Numbered from the stretch's first letter, positions 35,350 through 45,669 are shown. The stretch is DNA of 64,000 nucleotides from Luteimonas suaedae (GCF_008312895.1 NZ_VSSP01000010.1:104038-168037); one strand, 5' to 3'. Numbers and translations are program-made. The notes: generated by a model not told the origin, from the letters alone.

Positions 35350-36606
35350 ATGCCCCCGCTCAAGACCCGCGAACGCCTGTCCGAAGTCCGCTACGAGATC
35401 CGCGGCGAGCTCGCCCGACGCGCGCGCGAACTGGAAGGCCAGGGACGCACGCTGATCAAGCTCAACATCGGCAATCCCGGCGCGTTTGGATTCCGCGCGC
35501 CGGAGCACCTGCAGCGCGCGATCGCCGACCACATCCACGACACCGATCCCTACACCCACCAGCAGGGGCTGCCGGAGGCGCGCGAGGCGATCGCCGCGCA
35601 TCATCGCCGCCGCGGCACGCCGAATGCCTCGCCGGAACGCGTGTTCATCGGCAACGGCGTCAGCGAGCTGATCGACATCTCGCTGCGCGCGCTGCTCAAT
35701 CCCGACGACGAGGTGCTGCTGCCCTCGCCCGACTACCCGCTGTGGTCGGCGGCGACGATCCTCAACGACGGCCGCCCGGTGTTCTACCGCTGCAATCCCG
35801 AGCACGGCTTCCTGCCCGATCCGGACGAGATCGAATCGCTGGTCTCCGCGCGCACCCGCGCGATCGTGCTGATCAACCCGAACAATCCGACCGGCGCGGT
35901 CTATCCGCGCGCGCTGCTCGAGCGGATCGTCGCTGTCGCCGAGAAGCACCGGCTGCTGCTGATGGTCGACGAGATCTACGACGGCGTGGTCTATGAAGAC
36001 GCGAGGTTCGAACCACTGGCGCCGCTGGCCGGCGACCTGCCCTGCCTGTCGTTCAGCGGCTTGTCCAAGGTGCATCGCGCCTGCGGCTGGCGCGTGGGCT
36101 GGGCGGTGCTGTCGGGCGACCCCACCGCCTGCGGCGACTTCCACCACGCCATGGACCTGCTCGGTGCGCTGCGGCTGTGCGCCAACGTGCCGGGGCAGTT
36201 CGCGATCGAGGCGGCGCTCGACGGCGGCGACACCATCGGCCCGCTGTGCGCGCCCGGCGGCCGCCTGTTCGAGGCGCGGCGCGCAGTGATCGAGAGCTGC
36301 GAGGCCAGCGAATATCTGCGCTTGGTGGCCCCAGCCGGCGCGCTGTATGCGTTCCCGGGCGTAGCCGGCGCCGCCGCGGAAGGCTTCGACGACCACGCTT
36401 TCGCGCTGGAGATGCTGGAGACCGAGGACGTGCTGATCGTGCCCGGCTCCAGCTTCAACGTGCCCTACCGCAACCATTTCCGCGTCACCCTGCTGCCGGA
36501 GCCGGCGACGCTGCGCGAGGTGTTCCACCGCATCGACCGGGTGCTGCAGCGGCACGTCGAGCGCGCGCGGCCGCCCGGGGAAGCCTCGCGTGCCGCGGTG
36601 GCCTGA
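35350..36606 (+). CDS. PLP-dependent aminotransferase, AlaA/YfbQ-like
   Basis: A 418-residue fold-type I, class I/II aminotransferase. Characteristic segments are LNIGNPGAFGF at the N-terminus, INPNNPTGAVYP, the MVDEIYDGVVYED Asp, and the PLP lysine in FSGLSKVHRACGWRVGW; the substrate carboxylate Arg lies in RNHFRVTLLPE. The combination matches the glutamate-pyruvate aminotransferases AlaA/YfbQ, which make alanine from pyruvate and glutamate. It overlaps the next gene by 17 bases on the same strand. Confidence 0.85.
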   Translation: MPPLKTRERLSEVRYEIRGELARRARELEGQGRTLIKLNIGNPGAFGFRAPEHLQRAIADHIHDTDPYTHQQGLPEAREAIAAHHRRRGTPNASPERVFIGNGVSELIDISLRALLNPDDEVLLPSPDYPLWSAATILNDGRPVFYRCNPEHGFLPDPDEIESLVSARTRAIVLINPNNPTGAVYPRALLERIVAVAEKHRLLLMVDEIYDGVVYEDARFEPLAPLAGDLPCLSFSGLSKVHRACGWRVGWAVLSGDPTACGDFHHAMDLLGALRLCANVPGQFAIEAALDGGDTIGPLCAPGGRLFEARRAVIESCEASEYLRLVAPAGALYAFPGVAGAAAEGFDDHAFALEMLETEDVLIVPGSSFNVPYRNHFRVTLLPEPATLREVFHRIDRVLQRHVERARPPGEASRAAVA

Positions 36607-37300
36607 GGCGCTGATGGCCGCCGCGCTGGCCGCCACCGCAGGCGCGGGCGCCACCGGCGCGCAGGCCGGCGAGGTGTCGTACCTGGCGCTGGGTGACAGC
36701 TACACCATCGGTGAATCGGTGCCCGAGGCCGGTCGCTGGCCGCGGCAGCTGGCGCGGACGTTGCGCGCGGAAGGCATTCCGCTGGCCGACCCGCGCATCA
36801 TCGCCGTCACCGGCTGGACCACCGACGAGCTGTCCGCGGCGATCGATGCCGCCGAGCCGCTCGGGACGTACGGCTTCGTCAGCCTGCTGATCGGCGTCAA
36901 CAACCAGTATCGCGGCCGCGACGTGAACGAGTACCGGGAGCAGTTCACGGCGCTGCTGCAGCGCGCGATCGGCTTCGCCGGCGGCCGCGCCGACCGCGTG
37001 CTGGTGCTGTCGATCCCGGACTGGGGCGTGACCCCGTTCGCGGCGCAGTCGGGCCGCGATCCGGCGCAGATCGCGCGCGAGCTCGATGCCTACAACGAGG
37101 CCGCGGCGCGGGTCTGCGCCGCACACGGCGTCGCCTTCGTCGACATCACCGCGGTCAGCCGCGCGCGCGGCGCCGAGGCCGGCATGCTGGCCGAAGACGG
37201 CCTGCATCCCTCGGCGGCGATGTACACGGCGTGGACGCGGCTGGCGCTGCCGGCCGCGCGTCAACGATTGTCGGGCCCGGGTGGCGTGCCCGGGAACTGA
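36590..37300 (+). CDS. Exported SGNH/GDSL-family hydrolase
   Basis: A 236-residue protein with a short Ala-rich signal peptide. The SGNH blocks are visible: LALGDSYTIGES (nucleophile Ser), a Gly in VTGWTTDEL, IGVNNQYRG (Asn) and EDGLHPSAAMY (His). SGNH enzymes hydrolyse esters, lipids or acylated glycans; the substrate here is unknown. The GTG at 36590 overlaps the aminotransferase end and gives MPRWPEALMAAAL, which supplies the charged n-region. The ATG at 36614 would lack it. Its 3' end overlaps the convergent membrane gene by 40 bases. Confidence 0.78.
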   Translation: MPRWPEALMAAALAATAGAGATGAQAGEVSYLALGDSYTIGESVPEAGRWPRQLARTLRAEGIPLADPRIIAVTGWTTDELSAAIDAAEPLGTYGFVSLLIGVNNQYRGRDVNEYREQFTALLQRAIGFAGGRADRVLVLSIPDWGVTPFAAQSGRDPAQIARELDAYNEAAARVCAAHGVAFVDITAVSRARGAEAGMLAEDGLHPSAAMYTAWTRLALPAARQRLSGPGGVPGN

Positions 37301-37698
37301 TACGCCAGCGTCATCGCCGCCGCGACCAGCAGCGGCGAGGCCAGCATCAACAGGCCGATGCCGATGTTGGCATCGCCGGCCGCCGAGGCGATCGCCCGCC
37401 ATGCGGCCCAGCCGTGGTACAGCGCCCAGAAGGCGGAGGTCGCCAGCGTGCCGGCGAGCAGCGCGCGCAGCGCCCGCCGGTGTTCGAGCCTGGCCGCGAC
37501 CATGAGCGCCGCCAGCGCCAGCACCGGTCCGCCGCAGATCAGCGACAGCATCGGCAGCAGCGTCGGCTCATCCAGCGGTGTCAGGCGATCGAGCCATCGG
37601 CCCGACAGCAGCGGGACCGCCACCACCCAGACCAGCACCAGCGCCAGGGCGATGCCCAGTGCGGCCGCGGCGAGCTTCGGTTGGCGACGGAGACTCAT
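37261..37698 (-). CDS. Small hydrophobic membrane protein of unknown function
   Basis: A 145-residue protein with about four predicted TM helices (LAAAALGIALALVLVWVVAVPLL, MLSLICGGPVLALAALMVAA, ALLAGTLATSAFWALYHGW, IGIGLLMLASPLLVAAAMTLAY) and a positively charged N-terminus (MSLRRQPK). No family is recognised. It converges on the SGNH hydrolase and is divergent from the methyltransferase, 33 bases away. Confidence 0.6.
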   Translation of the reverse strand: MSLRRQPKLAAAALGIALALVLVWVVAVPLLSGRWLDRLTPLDEPTLLPMLSLICGGPVLALAALMVAARLEHRRALRALLAGTLATSAFWALYHGWAAWRAIASAAGDANIGIGLLMLASPLLVAAAMTLAYQFPGTPPGPDNR

Positions 37699-37731
37699 GG
37701 CGGCATGGTAGCGTGTCGGCAACGCGGCGCC

Positions 37732-38478
37732 ATGATCCCACGCATGCAGACCCCGTCCTTCGAATCCGCACCCGCGGACCCGCCGCCCGGCGATGGTCGT
37801 CCGCTCGACCGCGCGCGTTCGGCGCGGATCGCCCGCGCGTTCCTGCCGCAGCATCCGCTGGGCAATCGCCACGATTATTTCTACACGCTGTTCAAGCTGC
37901 GCAGCGATCCCCTGTATCCGGGGGTGCTGGCGGCACTGCGTGGCAGCCGCGCGCCGCTGCTCGACCTCGGCTGCGGCCTCGGCCTGCTGGCGCACGCGCT
38001 GCGCAGCGACGGGCAGACGATGGCCTACCGCGGCGTCGACATCGACGCGGCAAAGATCGCACGGGCGCGACGCTGCGCCGCCGCGACCGGGCTGGCCGAT
38101 GCCACGTTCGAAACCGCCGATCTCGCCGATGGCATGCCGCCGCATCGCGGCAGCGTCGCCATCCTCGACGTCCTGCAGTACCTCTCGCACGCGGCGCAGC
38201 GCGAACTGCTGACCACGGCGTCGGCGATGCTCACCGCCGACGCGCGGCTGGTGATCCGCACCGGCCTGGGCGACGACAGCCGTCGCGGCCGCACCACCCG
38301 CATCACCGACCGCCTCGCCAACCTGATCGGCTGGATGCAGGAACGGCCGAAGTGCTACCCGACCGCCGATGGCCTGCGCGAGACGCTCGAGGCTGCGGGG
38401 CTGCGGACGACGTTCACACCGCTGTACGGCAACACGCCATTCAACAACTGGCTGATCGTGGCGGCCCGCGCCGGGTAG
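37732..38478 (+). CDS. Class I SAM-dependent methyltransferase
   Basis: A 248-residue protein with the Rossmann methyltransferase fold. Motif I is LLDLGCGLGLLAHALR, motif II the acidic YRGVDIDAAKI, and post-motif positions follow in ATFETADLADG and VAILDVLQYLS. The segment NRHDYFYTLFKLRSDPLYPG before motif I is specific to a group found in xanthomonads and relatives. The methyl acceptor is unknown. Starts at 37732 and 37744 are both possible. Confidence 0.78.
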   Translation: MIPRMQTPSFESAPADPPPGDGRPLDRARSARIARAFLPQHPLGNRHDYFYTLFKLRSDPLYPGVLAALRGSRAPLLDLGCGLGLLAHALRSDGQTMAYRGVDIDAAKIARARRCAAATGLADATFETADLADGMPPHRGSVAILDVLQYLSHAAQRELLTTASAMLTADARLVIRTGLGDDSRRGRTTRITDRLANLIGWMQERPKCYPTADGLRETLEAAGLRTTFTPLYGNTPFNNWLIVAARAG

Positions 38479-38527
38479 CCGTTTCCGCTGCGGTGAGAGA
38501 CGGGCCGTCGCCACGGGTTTCGTCAAT

Positions 38528-38725
38528 GTAAGATCGCGCCATGCGCGCGATGCCGCGGGTGTTTCCGGTGTCGGCCATCGGCCGCTCCTACGCGAACCGG
38601 AAAGCGCGTCGGTGCCCATCGCTCCACGGCGGCGAAATGCCCGCGGTATCGCGCCTGTGAGGCGCTCCTACGAAGGCGCGCACCGCTCCACCCGCAGGAG
38701 CGCGCCATGCGCGCGATGTCGGCGC
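38528..38725. repeat. Degenerate family-A repeats between convergent genes
   Basis: This stretch holds broken pieces of the family-A element: a head (GTAAGATCGCGCCATGCGCG), a GGCCGCTCCTAC end at about 38580, a second GGCGCTCCTAC end at about 38670 preceded by CCCGCGGTATCGCGC, and another head (CAGGAGCGCGCCATGCGCG) near 38695. It looks like two or three nested and decayed insertions in the gap between the methyltransferase and the convergent deacetylase. There is no gene in it. Confidence 0.6.
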
Positions 38726-38766
38726 CGCCGGATCACCAGGACGAATGCGGGCGGGCGGCGCTCCGG

Positions 38767-39591
38767 CTAAGACCTCGCCGCATCGGCCGCGACGTCACCG
38801 GGCGCCGGCAGCACGGCTTCCGGCAGCGTGGCCCGGTAACCCAGCGCCTGCAACCGCTCCAGCAGGCACTCGATCGTCTCGACGCTGCGCCCGTGCGGCG
38901 CGCCCTCGTGCAGCAGCACGATCGCGCCCGGCGCCAGGTCGCGCTCGATGCGGGCGACAACCGCCGTGGGATCGCCGCGCACGGCGTCATAGCCGCGCGC
39001 GCTCCAGGCCACACGCGCCAGGCCGTGCCGCCGCAGTGACGCGGCGACGAACGGATTGGTCATGCCCACGACCGAACGGAACCAGCGCGGCGCCGTGCCG
39101 GTCAGCGCCGCCAGCGTCGCCTGCGCCTCGCCGATCTCGCGCGCCATCCGCCGCGGCCCCAGCGCCCAGAACCAGGCCTGCGGATGGGTCTGGCTGTGGT
39201 TGCCGATGTCGTGGCCGCGGCGCAGGATCTCGCGCACCAGGTCCGGCCGCGCCGCGGCGCGGGCACCGACCAGGAAAAACGTCGCCCGTGCGCGATGCCG
39301 GTCGAGCAGGTCGAGAATGGCAGCGGTATCGTCCGAAGGGCCGTCGTCGATCGTCAGCCATACCGCCCGCTCCTCGACCGGCAGGCGCGCCAGCACCGGA
39401 CCGTAGAGCGTGGCGCGCGGCAGCAGCACCGACACCCAGAACGGCACGTGGCTGAGCATCATCGCCGGCAGTCCGATCCGCCAGCCGAATCCCCACCACA
39501 GCGCGATCACCAGCACCTGCGAGGGCAGCAGCCAGGCCAGCCACGCGTGCGGGCGGCGGGGAATGCGATGCAGTGTTTGCCGGCCGCTCAT
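38767..39591 (-). CDS. Polysaccharide deacetylase family protein (NodB domain), membrane-anchored
   Basis: A 274-residue protein. Two hydrophobic segments near the N-terminus (WLAWLLPSQVLVIALWWGF and LPAMMLSHVPFWVSVLL) suggest membrane anchoring. The NodB carbohydrate esterase domain begins with the metal motif LTIDDGPSDDT and continues with GHDIGNHSQTHP (the HxxxH ligands), RWFRSVVGMTN and a late IVLLHEGAPHG. Such enzymes remove N-acetyl groups from glycans. Divergent from the glutaredoxin fusion gene. Confidence 0.82.
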   Translation of the reverse strand: MSGRQTLHRIPRRPHAWLAWLLPSQVLVIALWWGFGWRIGLPAMMLSHVPFWVSVLLPRATLYGPVLARLPVEERAVWLTIDDGPSDDTAAILDLLDRHRARATFFLVGARAAARPDLVREILRRGHDIGNHSQTHPQAWFWALGPRRMAREIGEAQATLAALTGTAPRWFRSVVGMTNPFVAASLRRHGLARVAWSARGYDAVRGDPTAVVARIERDLAPGAIVLLHEGAPHGRSVETIECLLERLQALGYRATLPEAVLPAPGDVAADAARS

Positions 39592-39646
39592 CCCGCGATG
39601 ATGCCACGCGCGTAAAATGGCCGGTTCTCCCGCACCGAGCTCCGCC

Positions 39647-40579
39647 ATGACCCTCGATCCCGCCCTGCGCGAACGCATCGACACGCTGCTGCACGGCAAC
39701 CGCGTGGTGCTGTTCATGAAAGGCCGGCCGGACATGCCGCAGTGCGGCTTCTCGGCCAAGGCGACCGGCCTCCTCAGTGGCCTCGGCGTCGACTTCACGC
39801 ACGTCGACGTGCTGTCCGATCCGGAGATCCGCGAAGGCATCAAGGCCTACGGCAATTGGCCGACGATCCCACAGCTGTACATCGACGGCGAGCTGGTCGG
39901 CGGCAGCGACATCATCGAGGAGATGGCCAACTCCGGCGAACTGAACCAGGCGCTCGGGCTGCCGCCGGTCGACCGCACGCCGCCGAAGGACGTCACCGTC
40001 ACCCCGGCCGCGGCGCAGATGCTGCGCCAGGCGCTGGCCGATGCCGGTGCCGACACCGCATTGGCGCTGGCGATCGACGCACGCTTCCAGCCGCGCTTCC
40101 AAATCGCCGCGGCCAGCGACAACGCGATCACGGTCGAATGCGAGGGCGTGCGCATCCAGTTCGATCCCGCCAGCGCGCGCCGCGCCGACGGCATCACCAT
40201 CGACTGGGTCGACGACATCCGCGGCAAGGGCCTGGCGATCGACAATCCCAATGCGCCCAAGCCGGTGCAGGCGCTGACGCCGGCCGAGGCCGACGCCCGC
40301 GTGCGCGCCGGCAGCCTGACCCTGGTCGACGTGCGGCCGCCGGAAGAGCGCGCGCAGGCATCGCTGACCGCGCCGTTCGAGGTGCTCGACGGCGACGCCC
40401 GGCGCACGCTCGAGGCGCTGCCCAAAGACACCGCGCTGGCCTTCCTGTGCCACACCGGCCAGCGCAGCCGGGAGGCGGCGGAGCACTTCCGCGGGCTGGG
40501 CTTCGGCGAGGTCTATAACGTCGAAGGCGGGATCGAGGCCTGGGCACAGGACGTGGACGCCTCGATTCCGCGGTATTGA
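39647..40579 (+). CDS. Monothiol glutaredoxin (Grx4) fused to a Cys-less A-type domain and a rhodanese
   Basis: A 310-residue three-domain protein. Residues 1-105 are a CGFS-type monothiol glutaredoxin (VVLFMKGRPDMPQCGFSAKA, WPTIPQLYIDGELVGGSDI) of the iron-sulfur carrier class. Residues 115-205 resemble an A-type (IscA/HesB) fold (VTVTPAAAQMLRQALADAG, GITIDWVD) but contain no cysteine, as in the N-domain of NfuA. Residues 215-310 are a rhodanese with the active Cys in FLCHTGQRSREAAEHFRGLGF and YNVEGGIEAW. The ATG at 39647 is chosen by the Grx start MTLDPALRERI. A TAAAAT box at 39613-39618 may be its -10. The role is probably in Fe-S cluster or sulfur trafficking. Confidence 0.88.
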   Translation: MTLDPALRERIDTLLHGNRVVLFMKGRPDMPQCGFSAKATGLLSGLGVDFTHVDVLSDPEIREGIKAYGNWPTIPQLYIDGELVGGSDIIEEMANSGELNQALGLPPVDRTPPKDVTVTPAAAQMLRQALADAGADTALALAIDARFQPRFQIAAASDNAITVECEGVRIQFDPASARRADGITIDWVDDIRGKGLAIDNPNAPKPVQALTPAEADARVRAGSLTLVDVRPPEERAQASLTAPFEVLDGDARRTLEALPKDTALAFLCHTGQRSREAAEHFRGLGFGEVYNVEGGIEAWAQDVDASIPRY

Positions 40580-40615
40580 TCGGCGTCCATCGGCAGCAGG
40601 GATGACCCGCCCCCC

Positions 40616-40757
40616 GTAGGAGCGCCCCATGGGCGCGATGCCGCGGGCATCGCGCCGCCCGCAAATCCCGCTGACCGGCGCGCCTGCCGGTCCAGAATCG
40701 CGGCATCCGCCGGATCCGGCGGGCACCCGCGGTATCGCGCCCATGGCGCGCTCCTAC
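40616..40757. repeat. REPIN-like palindrome, family A, copy 2
   Basis: A 142-base element starting GTAGGAGCGCCCCATGGGCG and ending CGCGCTCCTAC, with the same core orientation as copy 1 at 655. The head carries CCC/GGG changes on both arms of its inner hairpin, so pairing is kept. It lies between the convergent glutaredoxin and DUF924 genes. Confidence 0.78.
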
Positions 40758-40795
40758 GCATGAAGTTGATTCATGCCGGGCATCCGGCGGACGTC

Positions 40796-41332
40796 TCAGA
40801 AGCCGCCGCCGGCATCCAGCCAGGCCTGCTCCTCCGGCGTGTTCTCGCGCCCGAGCGCGCGGTTGCGGTGCGGGAAGCGGCCGAAGCGCTGGATCACCTC
40901 CCGGTGCGCGATCGCGTACTCGTCGTAGCCGGCATCGCCGAGCGTGGCGAACAGCTCCACCGAGCGCTGCTGGTCGTCCGGATCCTCGGAGTGCTCGAAC
41001 GGCAGGTAGAGGAAGGCGCGCAAGATCGGTTCGATCTCGTGGTCCAGCCCGGCCGCCACCGCGCGCCCGGCGTAGTGCAGCGCCAGCCCGTCGGTGGCGA
41101 AGGCGTGGCCGCTGCCGCGGAACACGTTGCGCGGGATCTGGTCGAGCAGCAGCACCAGGCCGAGCGCGCCCTCGGCGCTGTCCAGCCAGTGCTCGTATTC
41201 GCGCCGCGCCGCGGCCAGGTGCGCGTCCAGGAAGCGCGTCTCGCATTCACGATCGAAGACGTCGCCGCCCTGGAACCATTTCTTGTAGCCGGCTTCGCGC
41301 CAGAAAGTGACAACGTCCACGGCGGTGGTCAT
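40796..41332 (-). CDS. DUF924 family protein
   Basis: A 178-residue all-helical protein of the DUF924 (YP_ / TPR-like) family. Family marks are the start VVTFWREAGYKKWFQG, LVLLLDQIPRNVFRGSGHAFATDGLAL, YLPFEHSEDPDDQQRSVELF and RFGRFPHRNRALGR. The function is not known with certainty. The ATG at 41332 has AGGAGAG about eight bases upstream. The gene is flanked on both sides by repeat elements. Confidence 0.82.
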   Translation of the reverse strand: MTTAVDVVTFWREAGYKKWFQGGDVFDRECETRFLDAHLAAARREYEHWLDSAEGALGLVLLLDQIPRNVFRGSGHAFATDGLALHYAGRAVAAGLDHEIEPILRAFLYLPFEHSEDPDDQQRSVELFATLGDAGYDEYAIAHREVIQRFGRFPHRNRALGRENTPEEQAWLDAGGGF

Positions 41333-41441
41333 AGGCTGCGCTCTCCTGAAAAGCAGGCCCGCAGGATAGCCGGCGCGCGCGCGTCCGGCACCCGTCGCAT
41401 GGGCAGCGGGCCTGCGATGGCGCATCACGCCGGATGGCCCT

Positions 41442-41531
41442 GTCGCGACTCCCGTCGCTCCCACAGGTGTGGCGGCGACCAGGTGACGCGGCAAGCCTGC
41501 CTTCTTTTGTGGGAGCGACGGAAGTCGCGAC
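41442..41531. repeat. REP pair, family C
   Basis: A 23-base unit (GTCGCGACTCCCGTCGCTCC then CAC, 41442-41464) and its inverted near-copy (41509-41531) are separated by 44 bases. They face each other with their GTGGGAGCGACG heads inward, unlike families A and B, whose GTAG heads are outward. It lies between the DUF924 and AMP nucleosidase genes. Confidence 0.7.
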
Positions 41532-41591
41532 GCCGCGCCCCCGCGGAGTTCTTGTCCTGGCACCACTACGCCCGCAATCTGCGGCAACGCC

Positions 41592-42362
41592 TCAGAACCG
41601 CAGGTGCCGCACCGACTTGCCGTTGCGGCGGATCAGGCGCAGCGCCTCGATGCCGATCTGGATGTGGCTCTCGACGTATTCGTTGCTGACCCGCGCGTCG
41701 CTGGCCTCGGTCTTCACCCCTTCCGGGATCATCGGCTGGTCCGAGACCAGCAGCAGCGCGCCGGCGGGAATGCGGTTGGCGAAGCCGGCGGCGAAGATCG
41801 TCGCGGTCTCCATGTCGATCGCCATGCAGCGCAGCCGGCGCAGGTAGCGCTTGAAGGTCTCGTCGTGCTCCCACACCCGGCGGTTGGTGGTGAACACGGT
41901 GCCGGTCCAGTAGTCGTGGCCGAGATCGCGGATCATCGTCGAGGCGGCGCGCTGCAGGGCGAATGCCGGCAGCGCCGGCACCTCCGGCGGCAGGTAGTCG
42001 TTGCTGGTGCCGTCGCCGCGGATCGCCGCGATCGGCAGGATCAGGTCGCCGAGCTTGTTCTTCTTCTTCAGCCCGCCGCACTTGCCCAGGAACAGCACCG
42101 CCTTCGGCCGGATCGCCGACAGCAGGTCCATCATCGTCGCGGCGTTGGGGCTGCCCATGCCGAAGTTGATCATGGTGATGCCGTCGGCGGTGGCGCTGGG
42201 CATCGGCCGGTCGATGCCGATCACCTCGGCACCGGTCATCTTGGCGAAATGGCCGAGATAACCGCCGAAATTGGTCAGCAGGATGTGTTCCCCGAACGAT
42301 TCGAGCGGCACGCCGGTGTAGCGCGGCAGCCAGTTTTCGACGATCTGTTCTTTTTCCTTCAT
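41592..42362 (-). CDS. amn: AMP nucleosidase (short form)
   Basis: A 256-residue phosphorylase-fold protein that hydrolyses AMP to adenine and ribose 5-phosphate. Motifs include LLTNFGGYLGHFA, MINFGMGSPNAATMMDLL, VLFLGKCGGLKKK, FTTNRRVWEHDETF and the purine-site DMETATIFAAGF, then SDQPMIPEGVKTE. It lacks the N-terminal regulatory domain of the long E. coli Amn and matches the shorter class. A family-A repeat lies between it and the divergent amidohydrolase gene. Confidence 0.85.
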   Translation of the reverse strand: MKEKEQIVENWLPRYTGVPLESFGEHILLTNFGGYLGHFAKMTGAEVIGIDRPMPSATADGITMINFGMGSPNAATMMDLLSAIRPKAVLFLGKCGGLKKKNKLGDLILPIAAIRGDGTSNDYLPPEVPALPAFALQRAASTMIRDLGHDYWTGTVFTTNRRVWEHDETFKRYLRRLRCMAIDMETATIFAAGFANRIPAGALLLVSDQPMIPEGVKTEASDARVSNEYVESHIQIGIEALRLIRRNGKSVRHLRF

Positions 42363-42389
42363 GGGACCCGATCATAACCGCCGATCTCC

Positions 42390-42531
42390 GTAGGAGCGCG
42401 CCATGCGCGCGATGCCGCGGGTGCCGGCAGGATCCGATGGATGCCGCGATCCTGGACCGGCAGGCGCGCCGGCCACCGGAATTCGCGGGCGGCGAAATGC
42501 CCGCGGCATCGCGCGCGCGGCGCGCTCCCAC
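42390..42531. repeat. REPIN-like palindrome, family A, copy 3
   Basis: 142 bases, starting GTAGGAGCGCGCC. Its right end reads CGCGCTCCCAC, so the terminal CTAC is mutated to CCAC. The core orientation is opposite to copies 1 and 2. It is unusual in lying between divergent genes, amn and the amidohydrolase, so it is close to promoters rather than 3' ends. Confidence 0.75.
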
Positions 42532-42634
42532 GGGGCGACACGGGTCTGCGCCCCCCATGACTTCCGTCGGGTTGGCAGCCGGCCCGGCGCGGGCTAGCTT
42601 GCAGGTTTGCTCCGTCGCTCCCGGGGAACCGCCG

Positions 42635-44053
<1,419 letters not shown>

Positions 44054-44082
44054 ACGCCGGCAACCGTGCCAACCCCCGCGCC

Positions 44083-44155
44083 GTCATTCCAGCGAACGCT
44101 GGAATCCATTTTGATCCTGCCTCTTCGATCGGAAGGCGAAAAACAAAATGGATGA
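44083..44155. repeat. dRS3-like repeat between the amidohydrolase genes
   Basis: The 20-base palindrome ATTCCAGCGAACGCTGGAAT (44086-44105) is followed by CCATTTTG (44106-44113), and its complement CAAAATGG plus ATGAC lies at 44145-44157. The sequence belongs to the widespread ATTCCCGCG...CGCGGGAAT class of bacterial intergenic repeats (dRS3-like). It separates two genes that would otherwise be coupled, and it leaves an open frame from the ATGA overlap at 44050 into the second gene. Confidence 0.65.
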
Positions 44156-44199
44156 CCAGCCTTGCAAGCCGTTGCAAGGCGCTTCCTGCATCCGCAGAG

Positions 44200-45489
44200 A
44201 TGGCGACGAAAACCGGCCTCGCCTGCCTGCTGGCACTGGCCCTGGCAGCTCCCGCCCTCGCTCAGGACTTGCTGATCCGCAACGCCACCGTGCACACCGC
44301 CACCGGCCGCGGCACGCTGCAGAACGCCGACGTGCTGGTGCGCGGCGGCCGTATCGTCGAGGTCGGCAGCGGCCTGGTCGCCGACGGCGTGCAGACGGTC
44401 GATGCGCAGGGCAAGCCGCTGACCCCGGCGCTGTTCGGCGGCATCACCGGCCTCGGCATCGAGGAGGTGTCCGCCGAGGACAGCACCAACGATACCGCGC
44501 TGGCGCTGGGCATGGACGCCAAGCACATGGTGGTGCGGCCGGAGTTCGACGTCACCCTGGGCTACAACCCGGAATCGGTGCTGATCCCGGTCTCGACGAT
44601 CGAGGGCATCGGCTTCACCGTGCTCAGTGCCGGCAGCAACGCCGGCGGATCGATCATCGGCGGCCAGGGCGCGGTGATGCGCCTGGACGGCGATCCGGAG
44701 CCGGCCGGGCCGAAGCTGCTGTTCGTGCAGATCGGCGCGCACACGGCCGAGCTGACCGGCAACGCGCGCGCGGCGCAGTGGATGCTGCTCGACCAGCTGG
44801 TGGACGAGGCCCGCGGCCGCATCGCCGCCGACTCCCACGCCGCCCTGCTCACGCCCGCCGGCCGCGCCACGCTGGCGCGCTACCTCGATGGCAACGGCCG
44901 CATCGTGGTCGGCGTGCATCGCGCCGCCGACATCCGCCAGCTGCTGCGCTGGGCGAAGAAGCACGGCGTGCGCATCGCCATCAGTGGCGGCGCCGAGGCC
45001 TGGAAGCTGGCACCGCAGCTGGCCGCCGCCAAGGTGCCGGTGTTCGTCGATCCGCTGGCCAACCTGCCCGGCAACTTCGACCAGCTCGGCGCCACGCTGG
45101 AGAATGCGGCGCGGCTGCGCGCCGCCGGGGTGGAGGTCGGCTTCACCCAGTCCGGCGACGCCTCGCACAACGCCCGCAAGGTGCGCCAGCTGGCCGGCAA
45201 CGCGGTCGCCAACGGCCTGCCCTGGGAGGACGGCCTCGCCGGACTGACCCGGGTGCCCGCCGAGGCCTTCGGCGTCGCCGACCGCCTCGGCACCATCGCC
45301 CCGGGCATGCGCGCGGACCTGGCGCTGTGGAGCGGCGATCCGCTCGACGTCGCCAGTGTCGCCGAGCAGGTCTGGTTCGACGGCCGCGCGATCCCGATGC
45401 GCTCGCGGCAGACGGAGCTGCGCGACCGCTACCTGCGTACGCTGACGCCGGCGTCGGAGGGCGGGCTGCCGAGGGCCTATTCGCACTAA
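44200..45489 (+). CDS. Amidohydrolase-like protein lacking the HxH metal motif
   Basis: A 429-residue exported protein (Sec signal GLACLLALALAAPALAQ). It shares the composite sheet (LLIRNATVHTATGRGTLQNADVLVRGGRIVEVG, and the C-terminal GTIAPGMRADLALWSGDPL). Where the preceding protein has GLIDVHSHLG it reads ALFGGITGLGIEEV. Other ligand positions are also changed (GVHRAADIRQ, ISGGAEAWKL, TQSGDASHN). It is therefore probably catalytically inactive or metal-free and may work as a partner of the upstream enzyme. The ATG at 44200 directly precedes the signal peptide; an in-frame ATG at 44050, overlapping the previous stop, would add 50 residues encoded by the repeat. Confidence 0.75.
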   Translation: MATKTGLACLLALALAAPALAQDLLIRNATVHTATGRGTLQNADVLVRGGRIVEVGSGLVADGVQTVDAQGKPLTPALFGGITGLGIEEVSAEDSTNDTALALGMDAKHMVVRPEFDVTLGYNPESVLIPVSTIEGIGFTVLSAGSNAGGSIIGGQGAVMRLDGDPEPAGPKLLFVQIGAHTAELTGNARAAQWMLLDQLVDEARGRIAADSHAALLTPAGRATLARYLDGNGRIVVGVHRAADIRQLLRWAKKHGVRIAISGGAEAWKLAPQLAAAKVPVFVDPLANLPGNFDQLGATLENAARLRAAGVEVGFTQSGDASHNARKVRQLAGNAVANGLPWEDGLAGLTRVPAEAFGVADRLGTIAPGMRADLALWSGDPLDVASVAEQVWFDGRAIPMRSRQTELRDRYLRTLTPASEGGLPRAYSH

Positions 45490-45521
45490 ACCGTCTCTAC
45501 GGTCGCTCCCTCCGCCCACCT

Positions 45522-45669
45522 GTAGGAGGGGCTTCAGCCCCGACAGCGCGCGCGGTCCGACGGTAGATACTCTCTGCCGCTGTTTGCCTTCGCAACGCGC
45601 GGCGGCGCGTTCATCGTGGTCGCCGCCGACAGGGTTGCTTGGCGCGGTCGGGGCTGAAGCCCCTCCTAC
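45522..45669. repeat. REPIN-like palindrome, family B, copy 2
   Basis: GTAGGAGGGGCTTCAGCCCC opens the element and GGGGCTGAAGCCCCTCCTAC closes it, with about 108 bases between. It occupies half of the 298-base gap between two genes on the same strand. The rest of the gap holds no recognisable gene. Confidence 0.8.
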
